Shown in pieces: positions 27,501 through 39,757 of a DNA stretch of 64,000 nucleotides; position 1 is the stretch's first letter, and every line of letters starts with the position of its first letter. The position numbers and the translations under genes were made by a program. This DNA comes from Wuchereria bancrofti (lineage: Eukaryota > Nematoda > Chromadorea > Rhabditida > Onchocercidae): assembly GCA_005281725.1 (NCBI GenBank), contig SSBO01000009.1, forward strand, positions 7,936,303 through 8,000,302, written 5' to 3'. The notes under the pieces were generated by a model. The model saw only the letters and a list, made by a program, of their open reading frames with translations. It ran no database searches and had not been told where the DNA came from.

Positions 27501-29560
27501 AAGTGAAAATTACCAGGTAAACTGAAAATTTTCAGACACTGTGCCAGATTTAAAACGAAGAAAATCAAAAGTATACCTTGTGTAGATCAACAATTAAAGA
27601 GAAATCGCCAAGTTTACAAATTCCCTCAAAAGAAACCATAATATTCTGCGGTTTGATATCCACATGAAGAAGTTCATGCCTATGCAAATAGCACACTGCC
27701 TGACAAAATGACGAATTTTAATTTTTATGCATTACTATGCATAGTTTAAAAATTCCAGTACTAACAAAAGACATTTCGGGTCTCAAATGCAATATTTTTC
27801 TCACATATGAAGTGATAGGAAGAACACTAAAGAAAGAAATCACAATTAGCAAATCAAGAAAACGATAGATAAATATCCTTCATTTGTATTTGAAATATCA
27901 TACCAATGCAATGTCTCCGAAAAAAAGCCATAAGTCTTTCTCGGGAATAGTTCCTACTTTCATCTTGTAATCCAAGAGACTGAAAATAATTTCGTGACAA
28001 TTCATACTTATATATGAACACAGCCTCTTGCTAGTCCCCAAATTCATTTTACGTCAATTTTCATTCAAAAAAAAGAACCTGCATTGACACAGCTCTGTTT
28101 GTATATACAAGAAACCATATTCTTCCCATGCTCGCACAAATGAAACAAGATTTGGATGTTTCGGAAGCAATTCATGTTTCTGAACTTCTCTCAATTTAAC
28201 CTCACGATCTGCTGGGCTTCGAAATGGTTCCACGGTAATTTTAACAGCATACCAACGCTTGTCATCTTTACTTAATGCTTTGAAAACCTGTAAAAATTTT
28301 TTGAAAATATAATGCACGATTTGTGAAGATTTTGTATTACCGGACATCCTCTTCTTCGTATTTTCCGCGAAAATAATGAATAAAAAATTAAACTGTTAAA
28401 TGCAAAATCATACGCCACAATTTCAAATTGCAATTTTTTTAACACCCCGAACTACTTTATCAGTTAGTTATTTCAACTGTTCCTTAATTTTTGTTTCACA
28501 CTATCATTGTTCTTTGCCTTTGTTTAAATAAGATGGTCTAGAAAATTCGCTCTAATTTGTCAGCTAACAGTTTAATCTGGAAGGAAATTCATTGGTAACA
28601 GGAATCTTTTTTTTACCTCACCAAATGAACCCTTTCCGATACATCGTGGGTTCAAGAATGTCTGATCAAAGAAACTCGAGCGAAAACTTTCATTATAATA
28701 ATTTGTTTCGACCATTACTGCAAGCAAATATATTTTTGAATTATGAACCAAATTTATTAATTTTATTTATTAATTTGGGGATAACGTCATATCGCTACTA
28801 TATAAACTGTTCTGTGTATTGCACGAACAGTGATAAAAAGAACAAGTGAAGATAAAACTGAAGTTAAATACATAACTTTACAACAGATCGATTCTATTAA
28901 CTGCTTATTATGGCTAATCAAAAAATAAATACAACCTGGCTTTTTCTTAAAACTTATAAAAAAAGGGCCTTTCGGAGGTTCGTTATTTGGGAAACGTAGT
29001 AAACGACAGGAGGTTTGCTGGCATGTACGATGATGTGATATTCTGGTGTAATCAGGAGTTGCCTTAAAGATTAGATAGCATTGAAAAAAATACGCATTAC
29101 ACATTATATAACTCAGTCACTGCGTCTGTTCTTATTTAATAAGGTGTACAAAGAAATTTTAGACAAGCCACAGCTTCATAGTTTTTACTTCATTATGCAG
29201 TATATTATATACAAAGACACTGCCGTTACCCCTAATTGTCAAGAACCCTTCAAATTATTTAGTATTTCCTAAAATTATGTTTCAATCCTTAGAACCTGAA
29301 TACTTTTGAATAACCACGAAATACAATACCGGTTTCTTGTGGACTGAATTAAGTATCTGCATAATTCTTGAGCCTATGCTTAGAGTGTCAGGTGTCACCG
29401 TGATTCTGTTTCCATTTTCTATTTTTGCTGTATCCGCATGTGTTCGATGCGTCGGAGTCAACTGGCCATTTTTATCCTTATCATCCTTATCCGAAATATT
29501 TATGCAAAGCTGCTGCTGTTCACAGATATCACGATTTGCTGGTTTTCCGCTGAATGACAT
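24515..29560 (-). CDS. wee-1.3: Myt1-type membrane-bound Wee1-family kinase (CDK1 inhibitor)
   Basis: Wee1-family kinases phosphorylate the Thr14/Tyr15 equivalents of CDK1 and hold cells or oocytes before M phase; the Myt1 branch is anchored to ER/Golgi membranes. About 16 exons read to roughly 810 residues: a polar N-terminus (MSFSGKPANRD), the Myt1-like lead-in ATPDYTRISHHRTCQQ, glycine loop GKGSFGEVFKA, catalytic Lys in WYAVKI, REVQKHELLPKHPNLV, catalytic loop LLHVDIKPQN (HVD replaces HRD, as HLD does in human Myt1), GDFSLIVDL, GDGKYLAPEVLQ and ETDPNKRPTAEEI. After the kinase domain comes a membrane segment (WWMLLAIAYSSLLASSW), which separates Myt1 from soluble Wee1. The long acidic tail has many CDK-type sites (ITPPSS, KTPAR, RSPTRR, PSPPAKR). 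The DFG glycine is replaced by serine. Start is the first in-frame ATG; exon joins agree in phase throughout. Confidence 0.95.
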
Positions 29561-30432
29561 ATCTGTAAATAATTCAAACTGAAATATTCATCCTTCACTA
29601 ATTAACTTCAACAATGGTATTGGAAAAAAAGATAACTGACAATCAGATAAGCCTCCTTCTTAGTTTTTATAAATGTATGATGGAAATCACGCTACACAAA
29701 ACGCTATTATAAATCCAAACGAAAGCTACTAAATGCAAGAATACAATCACGTCTTCACACACAAATGAGACAAAATGAAACATTCCATATCTTTTTCATC
29801 TAACTAAATTATTAATAAACGTAATATTCTTAGTTCCCAAAATTAACTCTGCTAAACCATTTTACAATGAACAAGATGGTCATCAATTTAAAAATGCTGC
29901 ATGGAGGGAGCTATTTCAATCGATAATCACTATATTTCACTGTGTAATGGCCAGAATAATTGTTAAATCGTCTCTACCCATTAACAGGGGTTTCCGTGGT
30001 AAACGTGAAGTCTTAATGTAAACAAAATCTAACCAAATTTTTTGAATAAAAGATCAAAGCAACAAGGAGGAAGAAACTACACATGCACGAAGCGCCAGAC
30101 AAATTTCAAATAAAAACTTAAAATTCCACATAGAACCTACGTGGCGCCCTGAACATTGCAGCACTATTCTCTCAGCGCGCTTAAAATTTGAATTTGAAAA
30201 TGAATAATTTGGCCAAATAAGGGCAAAGCATGCAACTTTTCAATTTTGAAATTAAAATTTGAAATATCAAATTGAATTGCTTCTCTGTCTGAATAAAAAG
30301 CGTAGAACATAGAGTTTATTCAAATTTAGATTTGTCTTAGAATTGAATAATAAGCAGTTTCAATCGAGAAGTGCCTTTAAATATGCAAGAAATTTGCATT
30401 TCAGGATGGAATCATTACTAAAGGTAATCAAA

Positions 30433-30504
30433 GATTCAGAGGCAATCAAGAACGAAGATTCAGAAACATCCGGAAATGGAGATTCAGAAGCATTCAAAAA
30501 TGCG
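30433..30504. repeat. Three tandem copies of a 24-base unit
   Basis: Units at 30433-30456, 30457-30480 and 30481-30504 each begin GATTCAGA and keep a multiple of three. On the plus strand they lie in a short frame from an ATG at 30405 and encode DSEAIKNE, DSETSGNG and DSEAFKNA, then a stop. An acceptor-like TTTCAG sits just before. Coding status is unknown. Confidence 0.75.
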
Positions 30505-30600
30505 TGATGGCAATTCAACAGTGTTGTAAAATTTTGAATTTTGTTATTGTCCAAGGTTATTTTTAGTTCAATCTGTTAGATAAATTGCCTTCCAGTTAAG

Positions 30601-30830
30601 TACAAACAAAACAATTCAAGTTGATCCCGGGATTTTCCAGTCTCTTGGATGTTTTTTTATAAAATCCATGTCCGCATTCACTTCTGTCACTTTTTCCATT
30701 ATTAAATCTTAAGAAAAGTGCGAAAAACTTTCTTATTATTTTATATCGAAAGAAAAATGAAAGCTGAGATGAAATTTTATCAATTAAATTCTGGTACTAA
30801 AAAGTTTCAAATTAATCCCGGGATTTTTCA
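30601..30830. repeat. Duplicated 40-base element with palindromic TCCCGGGA core
   Basis: Two similar stretches, about 30601-30640 and 30793-30830, each contain the self-complementary TCCCGGGA followed by TTTTCCA or TTTTTCA and preceded by an A-rich run. They are about 190 bases apart in direct orientation in otherwise AT-rich DNA. Confidence 0.55.
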
Positions 30831-33444
30831 AAGGAGAAAGAAATCATTTCCCTGTTTATTACATTTTAAAATAATTTGAAAAGTTTAGTTTAGTCCCTCA
30901 GAATCGTGTAAGTGAATAGAAAAATATATCAAGCAGAATTAATGAAACATTTGTCTCTGTCTCTTTGTGAATGTGTTCATGAGTGAGGCTGTTCGACCTT
31001 TGACCAGCTATTTATTGGATGAGAAAATGTGGACGACACTCGAATGTGATATAGTGTGTCTTATCACTGGGAAATTTATTTAAAACAGAAAGAGATTTAT
31101 CTGCATAACATGCCACACTCTAATTATTCTTATCACTCGATTCACGATACTTCATCTAATTCACAACAAGCTTCTCTCAGTAAACGCAATTTTTTAACAT
31201 TTTGTCAGTTAGCACTTTTTGTAATATATTTATGACGCTTTCGTAGCATTTTATTAATTGTTTAAGTTTTTTTTTGGAAAGGTCATTGGGTCATTTTCAT
31301 TTATAAAAAATTATGTAATACCACTGTTTAAAAAAAGTAAATGTAATGTCATCAACATTTACATGCTTATTTATCTATTTTTAAACATTACCAAGGAAAG
31401 TTTTTCTAAATTACTAACTTTGCATCAATTAATATTTCAAAGAAGGTGTCAAAAAAACATAAGAATTGATTAAAGTAACTATCAGCTTGACGCATCATGC
31501 ATTTCACATCTACGTACATTTATCTGTCTATATATTGAGTGTGGCGGATTTGGAAAATATTTTCATTAATTTCGGTAATTATTTTGACTTCCGAAAAGCC
31601 GTTATCTGCATCCATTAGACATCAAGTACATTCCGATAAAAGGAAGACAGAGCTTTATCTATAGCTGTGTTAATTAGAACAATTATTTACGTTAGTAATT
31701 GTTTTCTTCATTTTGTAATGTTTTCTGAGATAAAATTCGTCAATTTTTAAAAGTTACGATAGGTTTATAATCCGAAACGTTGGTCACTTCCTTTGCCTGT
31801 TAGTTAATTCGTCCATTACTGAACCGAATTTTTGGCTCCTCCAAATTGGATCATCAAATGATGATAAATGCATAAATCGTTATGAGCAAACTTATCTGTC
31901 CAGAAAAAAACCCTAAGTTATTTGTTTTTTTAGGAAGAAGAAATGAGGAGGAGATTGTTGGTTAGCCAGAAAACGATAAAGGGACAATGAATACTTAAAG
32001 AATTCAGGTGACCTTCCCTCCATAGACCAACAAAAACTTTTCCATTAATGAACACAGAAGATTGGTAATTCATATTGTGATGCATAATTTTGATATCGTT
32101 TAAAAGACCAAAATCCAGGGATGAATATTAAATAGAAAATCGCAAAATTAAGTATTGAATTGATTCCATTCACATTAATCTCCAAGTATATTTAATATCT
32201 TCTTTGATTTAAGGATTCAATGAAGATAAATTTTTAACTGTATTTGTTGTCATTAATCGTTTAAGAGCTATTGGCTTAAAATTCATGAAACATTAATTTT
32301 CTGCGATGGTGAATTTCTTTATCAGATAAGATAAAAAAGATTCACTGTTCAAATGAAATATTTTCTGCAGATCCCTGCAGCTAATTGATTTCTGATCGAA
32401 TCAAAAAGTAAATATGTAAAAAAAGAAAGAACCTCATGTTTTCCTCTTTCAGAGAAAAGGTATCTTGAATAGTAAAAAGATAATCAAGGAACAAGCGATC
32501 AGTGGTAATTACGTCTAGATGGTAAAATTATACAGAGTAAACAGAGAAAAAATCAATAACCAAAGGTTGAATTTTTCCCTTGTTACTACCGTATAGATAG
32601 GTCTTATAATTGAATTCATTGTGCAACAACTTTCTGTCATTGACCATTTCCCATCAGTTCAAATAAATAAATAGTTAAGTGCTCTCGTATTTCAAAATTA
32701 ACTTTGTCCATACTGTCGCATCGACTTTAATTTTTTCAAGGAATTTATATCGTCTTCAGGACTAGGATGAGAGTTGAGAATTGTATTTGATTTGACCCCT
32801 TTCATCACTAATTCAAAGATAATAAGAACAGGAGTGAATAACTGATTTTTTGCCATCTCAACACCGTAATACCAAACAAGAAAAACGCCTTAACTTTATG
32901 TAGAAGAATTTTTACTTTCATTTCTGCACAATTTTTGCACATTCTTTTTTAAAAATATGAAATTAATAAGACCTGATAAGACTGCACTTCAATGATAAGC
33001 ATATCGTAGACTATGAAGTAAGGAACATTTTTGTTTTTAAAAAACGTTGGTTATTGCAGAAGTGCATTTGCATATTTCACGTTGTACTATCACGTAAACT
33101 GTGCGTTTCAGATAACTGGTGGAAGGTAGTTGCATTCGTAAGAGAAAAAAGTAGGTAAGATAAGAAAGTATAATGTAGAAGTAAAATTGTGACATGCAAC
33201 TTCCATTTTTCACAAATATTTCATATGTAACAATGAAGTCAAAAGTTATTAGTTTCCATTCTATAAGATGTTTGTGAATTACACATCACACTTCACTTTA
33301 TCATTGATGCATTTAATTCTAGTCATTAGGATTTCCATGATGGCTGCTTTGTTTATAATCTTTATTTTCTTTTTTGAAATTTCAGATCAATTCAGTTCAA
33401 TAAATTCTTTTAATTTGAATTCAAAGTTTGCTGTTTCATCTAAA

Positions 33445-33582
33445 ATTTAATATAAATTTCACTGAAATTCCGTAAACGATACTGCTTTAACTCATATTTG
33501 GCTGTTTAGTATGAAGTTTTTTTTTAATTTAATATAAATTTCACCAAATAGCTGTTTAGTCTGAAGCTTTAGACTAAAGCTT
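33445..33582. repeat. Local duplication ending in a perfect 19-base palindrome
   Basis: AATTTAATATAAATTTCAC occurs near 33446 and again near 33529, and GCTGTTTAGT followed by ATGAAG or CTGAAG occurs near 33501 and 33551. The second copy runs into AAGCTTTAG-A-CTAAAGCTT at 33564-33582, a perfect inverted repeat. Confidence 0.65.
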
Positions 33583-35274
33583 GGCTTCCATTAATGACTC
33601 AATCGCATAAGGAACATATTTTTTTTAGCAAAAACGATTCATACAATTAGTTAAAATGAATTTATTTATTCCAGTTGCTTGTTAAGCATCTTTAAGCAAA
33701 AATTCATGCTTACTTTTAAACACAGTTTGTAAAGTCTAATATCTAATAACTTTTGATCCTATCGTTTTTTTTAAACAACTTCGAGATATTTGCTCCATTT
33801 TTTGGCGACCTTCCCAAAGTCTGAAAACTTTTTGAAAAGAAGTTGTTATACTTATTTTTTTTTCTTTCTAGACCTTCTCGTCTGAATTGAAAATTTTTAT
33901 GTTTTGATAAAATTTTGTAAATTTTCATGAAATTTGTTAATTTTTCAGTGGAATTTATATAAAATTAATCATATCTAACTTTACCGAGAAAATTGAGAAA
34001 TATTTACTATCAGCAGTAAAAGTTAATTGTGCTTTACTTTGTTTGCGAACATCTCATACAGTGTTATGGCTAAGGCATGTATTTAAACATCAATTCCTAA
34101 TACTATTCCATTTCAGTTAATTTTATTATGTATTAAATTTCTTAAATTAAAGTTTTCTTTTCTTTCTTTTTACATTCCCATTGAGCTTATAACTTGATTA
34201 TCTAAACTGACAAAAAAAAATTGTAGCAGAGTTTTTTCGCTTGAGTCAGGAATATCAAAATATTGTTTACTTTCCAAAATTGTCCTCCTTGATATTTATT
34301 GTCTCACAATAAATAATTTATAGTTAATTTACCATTCAATATAATAAAAATATGCGAAATTGATAAATCATTTCTCAGTGCATTCTGCGATATGTCCTTG
34401 CAAAGTTCTAAAGAACAGAAAAATCACTGAACAACGGGTGACAATTTCAACAACCAAATATTTTTGTGAATGTAAGAAGTGACGAAATTCAAATGAAAAA
34501 GTTACTAATTTGTTTTGCTCTTTTCTTCTCTCTCTCCCCCTTCCTCTTCACTTTTTTCTTCGTTGTAAATATTTGTTATTGCCTATCTATCTGTAATGGC
34601 TCCAAAAATTCAAATATCAATAGATATGTTTTTTTTTTGTTGTTATTGTAGCATCAAAAAAAAAAAAATGCTATTAATTTGCATAGCTGTTTATGACCAA
34701 TGTAATAAATGTATATATCAATCAAACGGATATGAATTCTTTTTGTTTCTTTTTTTTCAATATATATTCAAATATTTGGTGGGAAAGAAGCATATAGAAT
34801 GGCTTATTTAATGACAGTAAACGCTTTTACTTTTCCCGTCAAAAGCTGCTAAAAACTATTAGAAATACTTTTGATTCTAACAAATGACGGCGATAGTTTT
34901 CATCGTTATTTATCATTGATACATCAATTGCAACACTCGCATGTCTAATACTTCCTCCTCGTATAATTTGATTGTTTTACAGACTTTTTACCATTTATGC
35001 TTCTTACTATACTAAAATTTTCAAATTTAATTGCTTTTAAAATAAAATAAGAACTTTGAACTTTCTCAAAGTTTAAAATCTTAATGGGAATTAACCCTTT
35101 TCTCTCTTATTTTTTTGAAATATTTCTGAAAAATAAAACACAATCACTTGTGATCAATGGTGGCTGAAAAGCGATCACTTCCTACAGACTTACTGGAAAG
35201 CGTTATTCTTTTCCAAACAGACATTAAGTATCGGGTGTTCCAACATCGAAATGGTAATTGGTGGATAAATAAAT

Positions 35275-35345
35275 ACACACACACACACACAAACAGACAG
35301 ACACATACATATACAACCATATACATACACATACACGCACATTAT
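35275..35345. repeat. CA-rich microsatellite
   Basis: A run of ACAC grading into ACAT and ACAG units. Open frames reading Thr-His repeats across it are artefacts of the repeat. Confidence 0.85.
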
Positions 35346-35679
35346 GAGACACTAAGTATAAGAATTGATCCACCTAAGTCTAGTAACTTGTTTATGCTGA
35401 TGACATAAAATGGAGCAGTTGTTTATAATTACATTTTAAGCTTTGAAAACAATAACTTAATCACAGAAAAAGAATTTGTCACATTTCAAGGAATTTCAGG
35501 CATCAAATTTGAAATAAACTAATATTGGCTCTTTGTTTGATCATGCAGCGGTCATTGATGGACATTAATTAATCATTCAAAATGGCATTTACAAATTCAT
35601 GGACATTCATTTGGGGGAGTAGCCGATGCCTGCTATATTTTATTGTAGTGGAGCAATTGAAAATTCGAATTTTCCAGTA

Positions 35680-35754
35680 TTAGCCGGTTTTGATGTTGCG
35701 GTTGCCGCCTGTAAACGGATCGTCCTTGTCCTTGTCAACCATATCTTGTTCCAT
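35680..35754 (-). other. Candidate micro-ORF, 24 codons
   Basis: In a GC-richer island on the minus strand an ATG opens a short frame reading MEQDMVDKDKDD followed by PFTGGNRNIKTG and a stop. The composition is protein-like, unlike the surrounding AT-rich DNA, but there is no family match I know, no clear splice partner, and chance is quite possible. Confidence 0.2.
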
Positions 35755-36361
35755 GCCAGTACTATTTCTTCAGCCTAACCTTGTTGATATTTTTGTTTCC
35801 CTTTTGTTTCGTTTCAATTAATTGACAAATGTTATCCGTTGCACAGGAATGATTGGTAGTGACCTTCAAAATTTATTTGAACATGGACAAAATGCAGATT
35901 CCTTTGTCAGCTATAGCAGACAACTCGGCTTGGTGACAGCCGAATACAAACTTAATCAGTGCTTGCATTTTTCAAATTATATTAAAATAAAATTTATGTT
36001 TTAAATTGCTTCAAATTTTTGAATTCGCTAAAAATTCTGTGATGCATGTATTAAAAATTGATTCTCATGAATTTGTTTGTTTCTGCTTTTTTCAATGAAA
36101 ATTGAGATAAATAAACATAGAAGATAAAAGAGAATGGAAAAATTGTGAAAATGAAGTTAATAAATGGTTAAATGAAAGTAAAAAATAAATGAGTTAAAGA
36201 TGAAATTTGAAATATCATAGCACTTCATCAAATACAAACTTTAATAATAATTGGTTAATACATCATATTTTTTTGTAGTGCTAAAAATATATGAATGTTT
36301 CAATGATTAGCCATATCATTAAATATCAAATTAATTGCAATAATGAGCAATTTGAAAATTT

Positions 36362-36480
36362 GAATTTTTGCCATTGTTATCTTTGCAGGATGGAATCAGA
36401 TTAATTGAAGTGAAAAACGCGATAGGAACAGTATTTATTTACTCATCTAAAGGACAATTTACGGAGCAAACAGAACGATC
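36362..36480 (+). repeat. Dispersed repeat copy A (possible exon)
   Basis: About 120 bases clearly related to 44646-44765. After GTTATCTTTGCAG the sequence is open from 36389 and reads DGIRLIEVKNAIGTVFIYSS and KGQFTEQ. Copy B keeps IGT-FIYS-KG-F in one frame but has an internal stop. It could be an old mobile-element fragment or a duplicated exon with one dead copy. Confidence 0.6.
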
Positions 36481-36519
36481 GTATCGATCATCGATAATTC
36501 TCGTCTGTCTCCCAACTGA

Positions 36520-36580
36520 TACACACATACATACGTACACACACACACACACACATACACATATACACACATGCATACAT
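36520..36580. repeat. CA-rich microsatellite
   Basis: Interrupted ACAC/ACAT repeat directly after dispersed repeat copy A. Confidence 0.85.
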
Positions 36581-37497
36581 ATCGCCAGCAACCATATCAA
36601 ATATTAATTAGCATTTGTGACGATAATCATATATCGCACTCATACATTCACTATTTAAATTTCATAATGGTAATTATATGTTATTACAATGGAATTTTTT
36701 TAATTTTAAAAATTCAAATTTTTCACTTCATTCCAATGAAGCTTTTAAAGGTCAATATCGTTTGGTTATAGAAACGTTAATATTTTAATAATTAAAAAAA
36801 TTTTAAAGTAAATATTTGCAAAAAAAAAAATTTAAATGTTTTGTGAGAAGAAAGTGAAAATTTTATATGAGTTCTTTGTTATTATTCATCCCTACTTCCT
36901 TTTGTTTTTTCAACTTTTCGCACAAATTATTGATCGTTTGTCATAAATATTACTTAATTTCTTTATTTAATTTAATAACTTTTAAATTGAATCCTTGTTT
37001 GTATCTTTCATAAACAACACATTAGCATAAATATTCTTTGCTTCACCTGTTCTAAATGAAGTTATAATAATTTTATTTTATTTTTTATTTTTTGAAATAT
37101 TCGGCTAAGAAACTAATAATTGAATATGCTTAAGAAATTCTTGCAGCAAAACATTCTGTTTTGTTAACGAATTGTGTTAGCTGTAGGATGATGATCAAAG
37201 AGGCCACTGAGTCACTGATGACTAACTACTTTTTCGCAAAAAATTTTTGTGCGGTGAAAATTGAACGAAGTTTCGACGAAAATTTCTCAATTAGATAAAA
37301 AATTTGCGCCAGTTAAAATTAAATATTACATTAAATTAGTCAACGAAAGACCGATAGCAGCAATCAAAGATTAAATTTATCCTTTGATAGCTTCTCAAAC
37401 TGCCACGAACAAAATATAAAAACATTTGCAGATTTCTGTCAAAAAAGACAGAGATGCCTTCGCAATTATAAGGCTATAATCATTCTCAGAGATTTTC

Positions 37498-37571
37498 TTC
37501 GGTTCATTAGCAGTATCCGATACGGACCAATTACTTCGGTTCGTTAGCATTATCCGATACGGACCAATTAT
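37498..37571. repeat. Two tandem copies of a 37-base unit with a palindromic core
   Basis: 37498-37534 and 37535-37571 are adjacent and differ at only three positions. Each contains TCCG-ATA-CGGA (37516-37526 and 37553-37563), a small inverted repeat that looks like a binding site for a symmetrical protein dimer. Confidence 0.85.
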
Positions 37572-39620
37572 CCTAAATTTGAATCGACCTTCTCCATTCC
37601 TTTACTATTTTAAAATACATCTAAACGAGTGGTCTTCGTTCAGAATAATTATGATCAATTGGGACAGCAGGTGCATTTTCAATGGTTGTCCGTAAAGTAG
37701 TTGACCCTAAATGGCCATTTAAAGTTTAAATTGCCTGTGTCCAGTCCAGCTGAGTTTATTTGTTTCTTTTCCTGCATCTTTTCTATATCCTTTAAATTGT
37801 CCAACTATAATCCTCGTTTTTCGCTAGCTTAAATCACTATTATCATGTAAACAATTAAATTCAAAATATAATCATCCTTCATTCATTAACTCATTACCTC
37901 GAGGTTACTTAGCGCTAATCTTAAGATTCAAATATTCAGCGGGTGGACACTGAATTCGAATGCTCCTCCTTCATCTCTCAGCATCCATCGGTCTCTACAT
38001 GATGACATCTGTGACATCAAAATACTAAATTAATAGAGGATCAGGAAGGAAAAGATTTGCCGTCTTGTCTCTAAACACAATCTGAATTTATGCCTATAAA
38101 AGCATTTCTCTAAACAGAAAAAAGCAATAAAGATTCACAAATTTTGAGTATATTTTTCAATTTTTTGCTAACTTTAACTCTTCTTTTGGTGATTGATAAA
38201 AGTCTAAAACTAACTTTTATTTGTTTTTTATTTTTTTATTTTGAAAAATGTTGAAGAGTTGCCCAATATTATGACTCGAACTTGATTTCAGTATTGTTTC
38301 GCATTTGTAAAACTTTTAAAATAGAACAAGAGAATTAATTATCGAATTTCTTTGAGTTTTTAAAGCTTTTTAAGTTCTCCAAAAATAATTTTCATCTTTA
38401 ATTTCTCAAACTTTTGATAAATTTTTGCATATTTTTGTGTAACTTTCTTGCAATAATTTCTATCTTACTATAATGTTTTGTGAAAATTTATGATAGGACA
38501 ATATTTATATGAAATCTTTAAACTGCTAAAGCTATCTGATACCACGGACAATCTATTGAGAAAGAAGCACAGACAAGTGTCAAAAGTTAGACTGACATGA
38601 CAACATAATTTGCTGATGTAGTATAAATCACTTGATAAGATCAATCAAACAATTTACTGAAAGTAATTTAAGGAATTGTTATAGGCTTTTGTAAGAATTT
38701 GTGACCAATAAGATGAAAAGAAATCTTCTACAATTCAGCAAAAAAGAAAATATAAATTCAGAAAGTTCAATCTTTTTTAAAACATTCATTAGACCGGAAA
38801 ACATAAATAGCTCACCAAATGATGAATGAGCAGAATAATCTTATTTTCCAGATTTTTTATGAATTTATACAAACTGATTATTTGTTGAATTCCAGAAAAA
38901 ATCATTATTGTTTTGAATTTCCGATATACAAATTTATAAACTATCTGATGAAATAGATGTAAGCTAGCATTGATTAGTTACACACCTGACAATCATTTTA
39001 TTTTTCCCAAGACATTCAATTATCTCATTTCTCTACAATTTAGCTTCAAATGGAACAGAATGTACTTGCACTAAGAGATGAATTGATGTAAATACAAGTT
39101 TGATAATAAAATGAAACAAAGCTAAAAATTTGAATTTCACTTCTGCAAATTAAAGGCTGAATGATCCAAGATGGAAAAATCGTTGAAATGATGAATGATT
39201 GAGCAGAAATGCAGCAAAAATTACCAAAGGTATGTTAATTTTTCGGTTATTTTTGCAACTCGTTACAAACGTCTCTGTGACAGTCACACATTGTTTTTCT
39301 ATCAGTGATGACATACCAATTTTTGATTACACCACAAAACTTTATAGCAGTTCTAAAATTATTCGAAAATTCGAAAAAAAATTCGAAAATTATTATACAA
39401 ATCTTCCTATGAGTTTTTTTTTAATATACTGCGTAGTTTATAAGAAGTTAATTAGATTTTGAAAAAATAATCTCAATTTTCTGCATTGTCTAATAATTGG
39501 TGTGAGCACATTATTTTCTCGAAGGTCAGATTTTTGTCACCGATTAAATTATAGTTTTTTTTTTTTACCTTTTCAAAAATTTCATTTCGTTGATTGATAA
39601 TGGTCTTAGAGTGTTTGGGA

Positions 39621-39660
39621 CGTGTGTGTGTGTATGTGTATGTATGTGTGGGTCTGTGTT
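39621..39660. repeat. TG-rich microsatellite
   Basis: Interrupted TGTG/TATG repeat in an island of higher GC content. The 70-codon minus-strand frame over it (39473-39685) is mostly repeat and is not called. Confidence 0.8.
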
Positions 39661-39744
39661 TGGCGGTGTCGGCCGAATCGGTCACCGATCAAATGATGAT
39701 TGAAGGTTTTGTGCCTTTTCCGCATCCACTATTGATGATGTAAT

Positions 39745-39757
39745 GTCCGAAACGGAC
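39745..39757. promoter_or_regulatory. Inverted repeat GTCCG-AAA-CGGAC
   Basis: A perfect 5-3-5 palindrome, close in form to the TCCG-ATA-CGGA core of the 37.5 kb tandem repeat. A binding site is possible; no factor can be named. Confidence 0.3.

Noticed and set aside
30140..30185. GC-rich GGCGCC and GCGCGC motifs upstream of the Myt1-like gene, considered as E2F sites
   Set aside because: They lack the TTT flank of the E2F consensus and no conservation can be judged, so not called.
35157..35408. Open frames with Thr-His repeats over CA microsatellites (also 36368-36607, 39473-39685)
   Set aside because: Their length comes from reading through dinucleotide repeats; the repeat portion is not protein-like.
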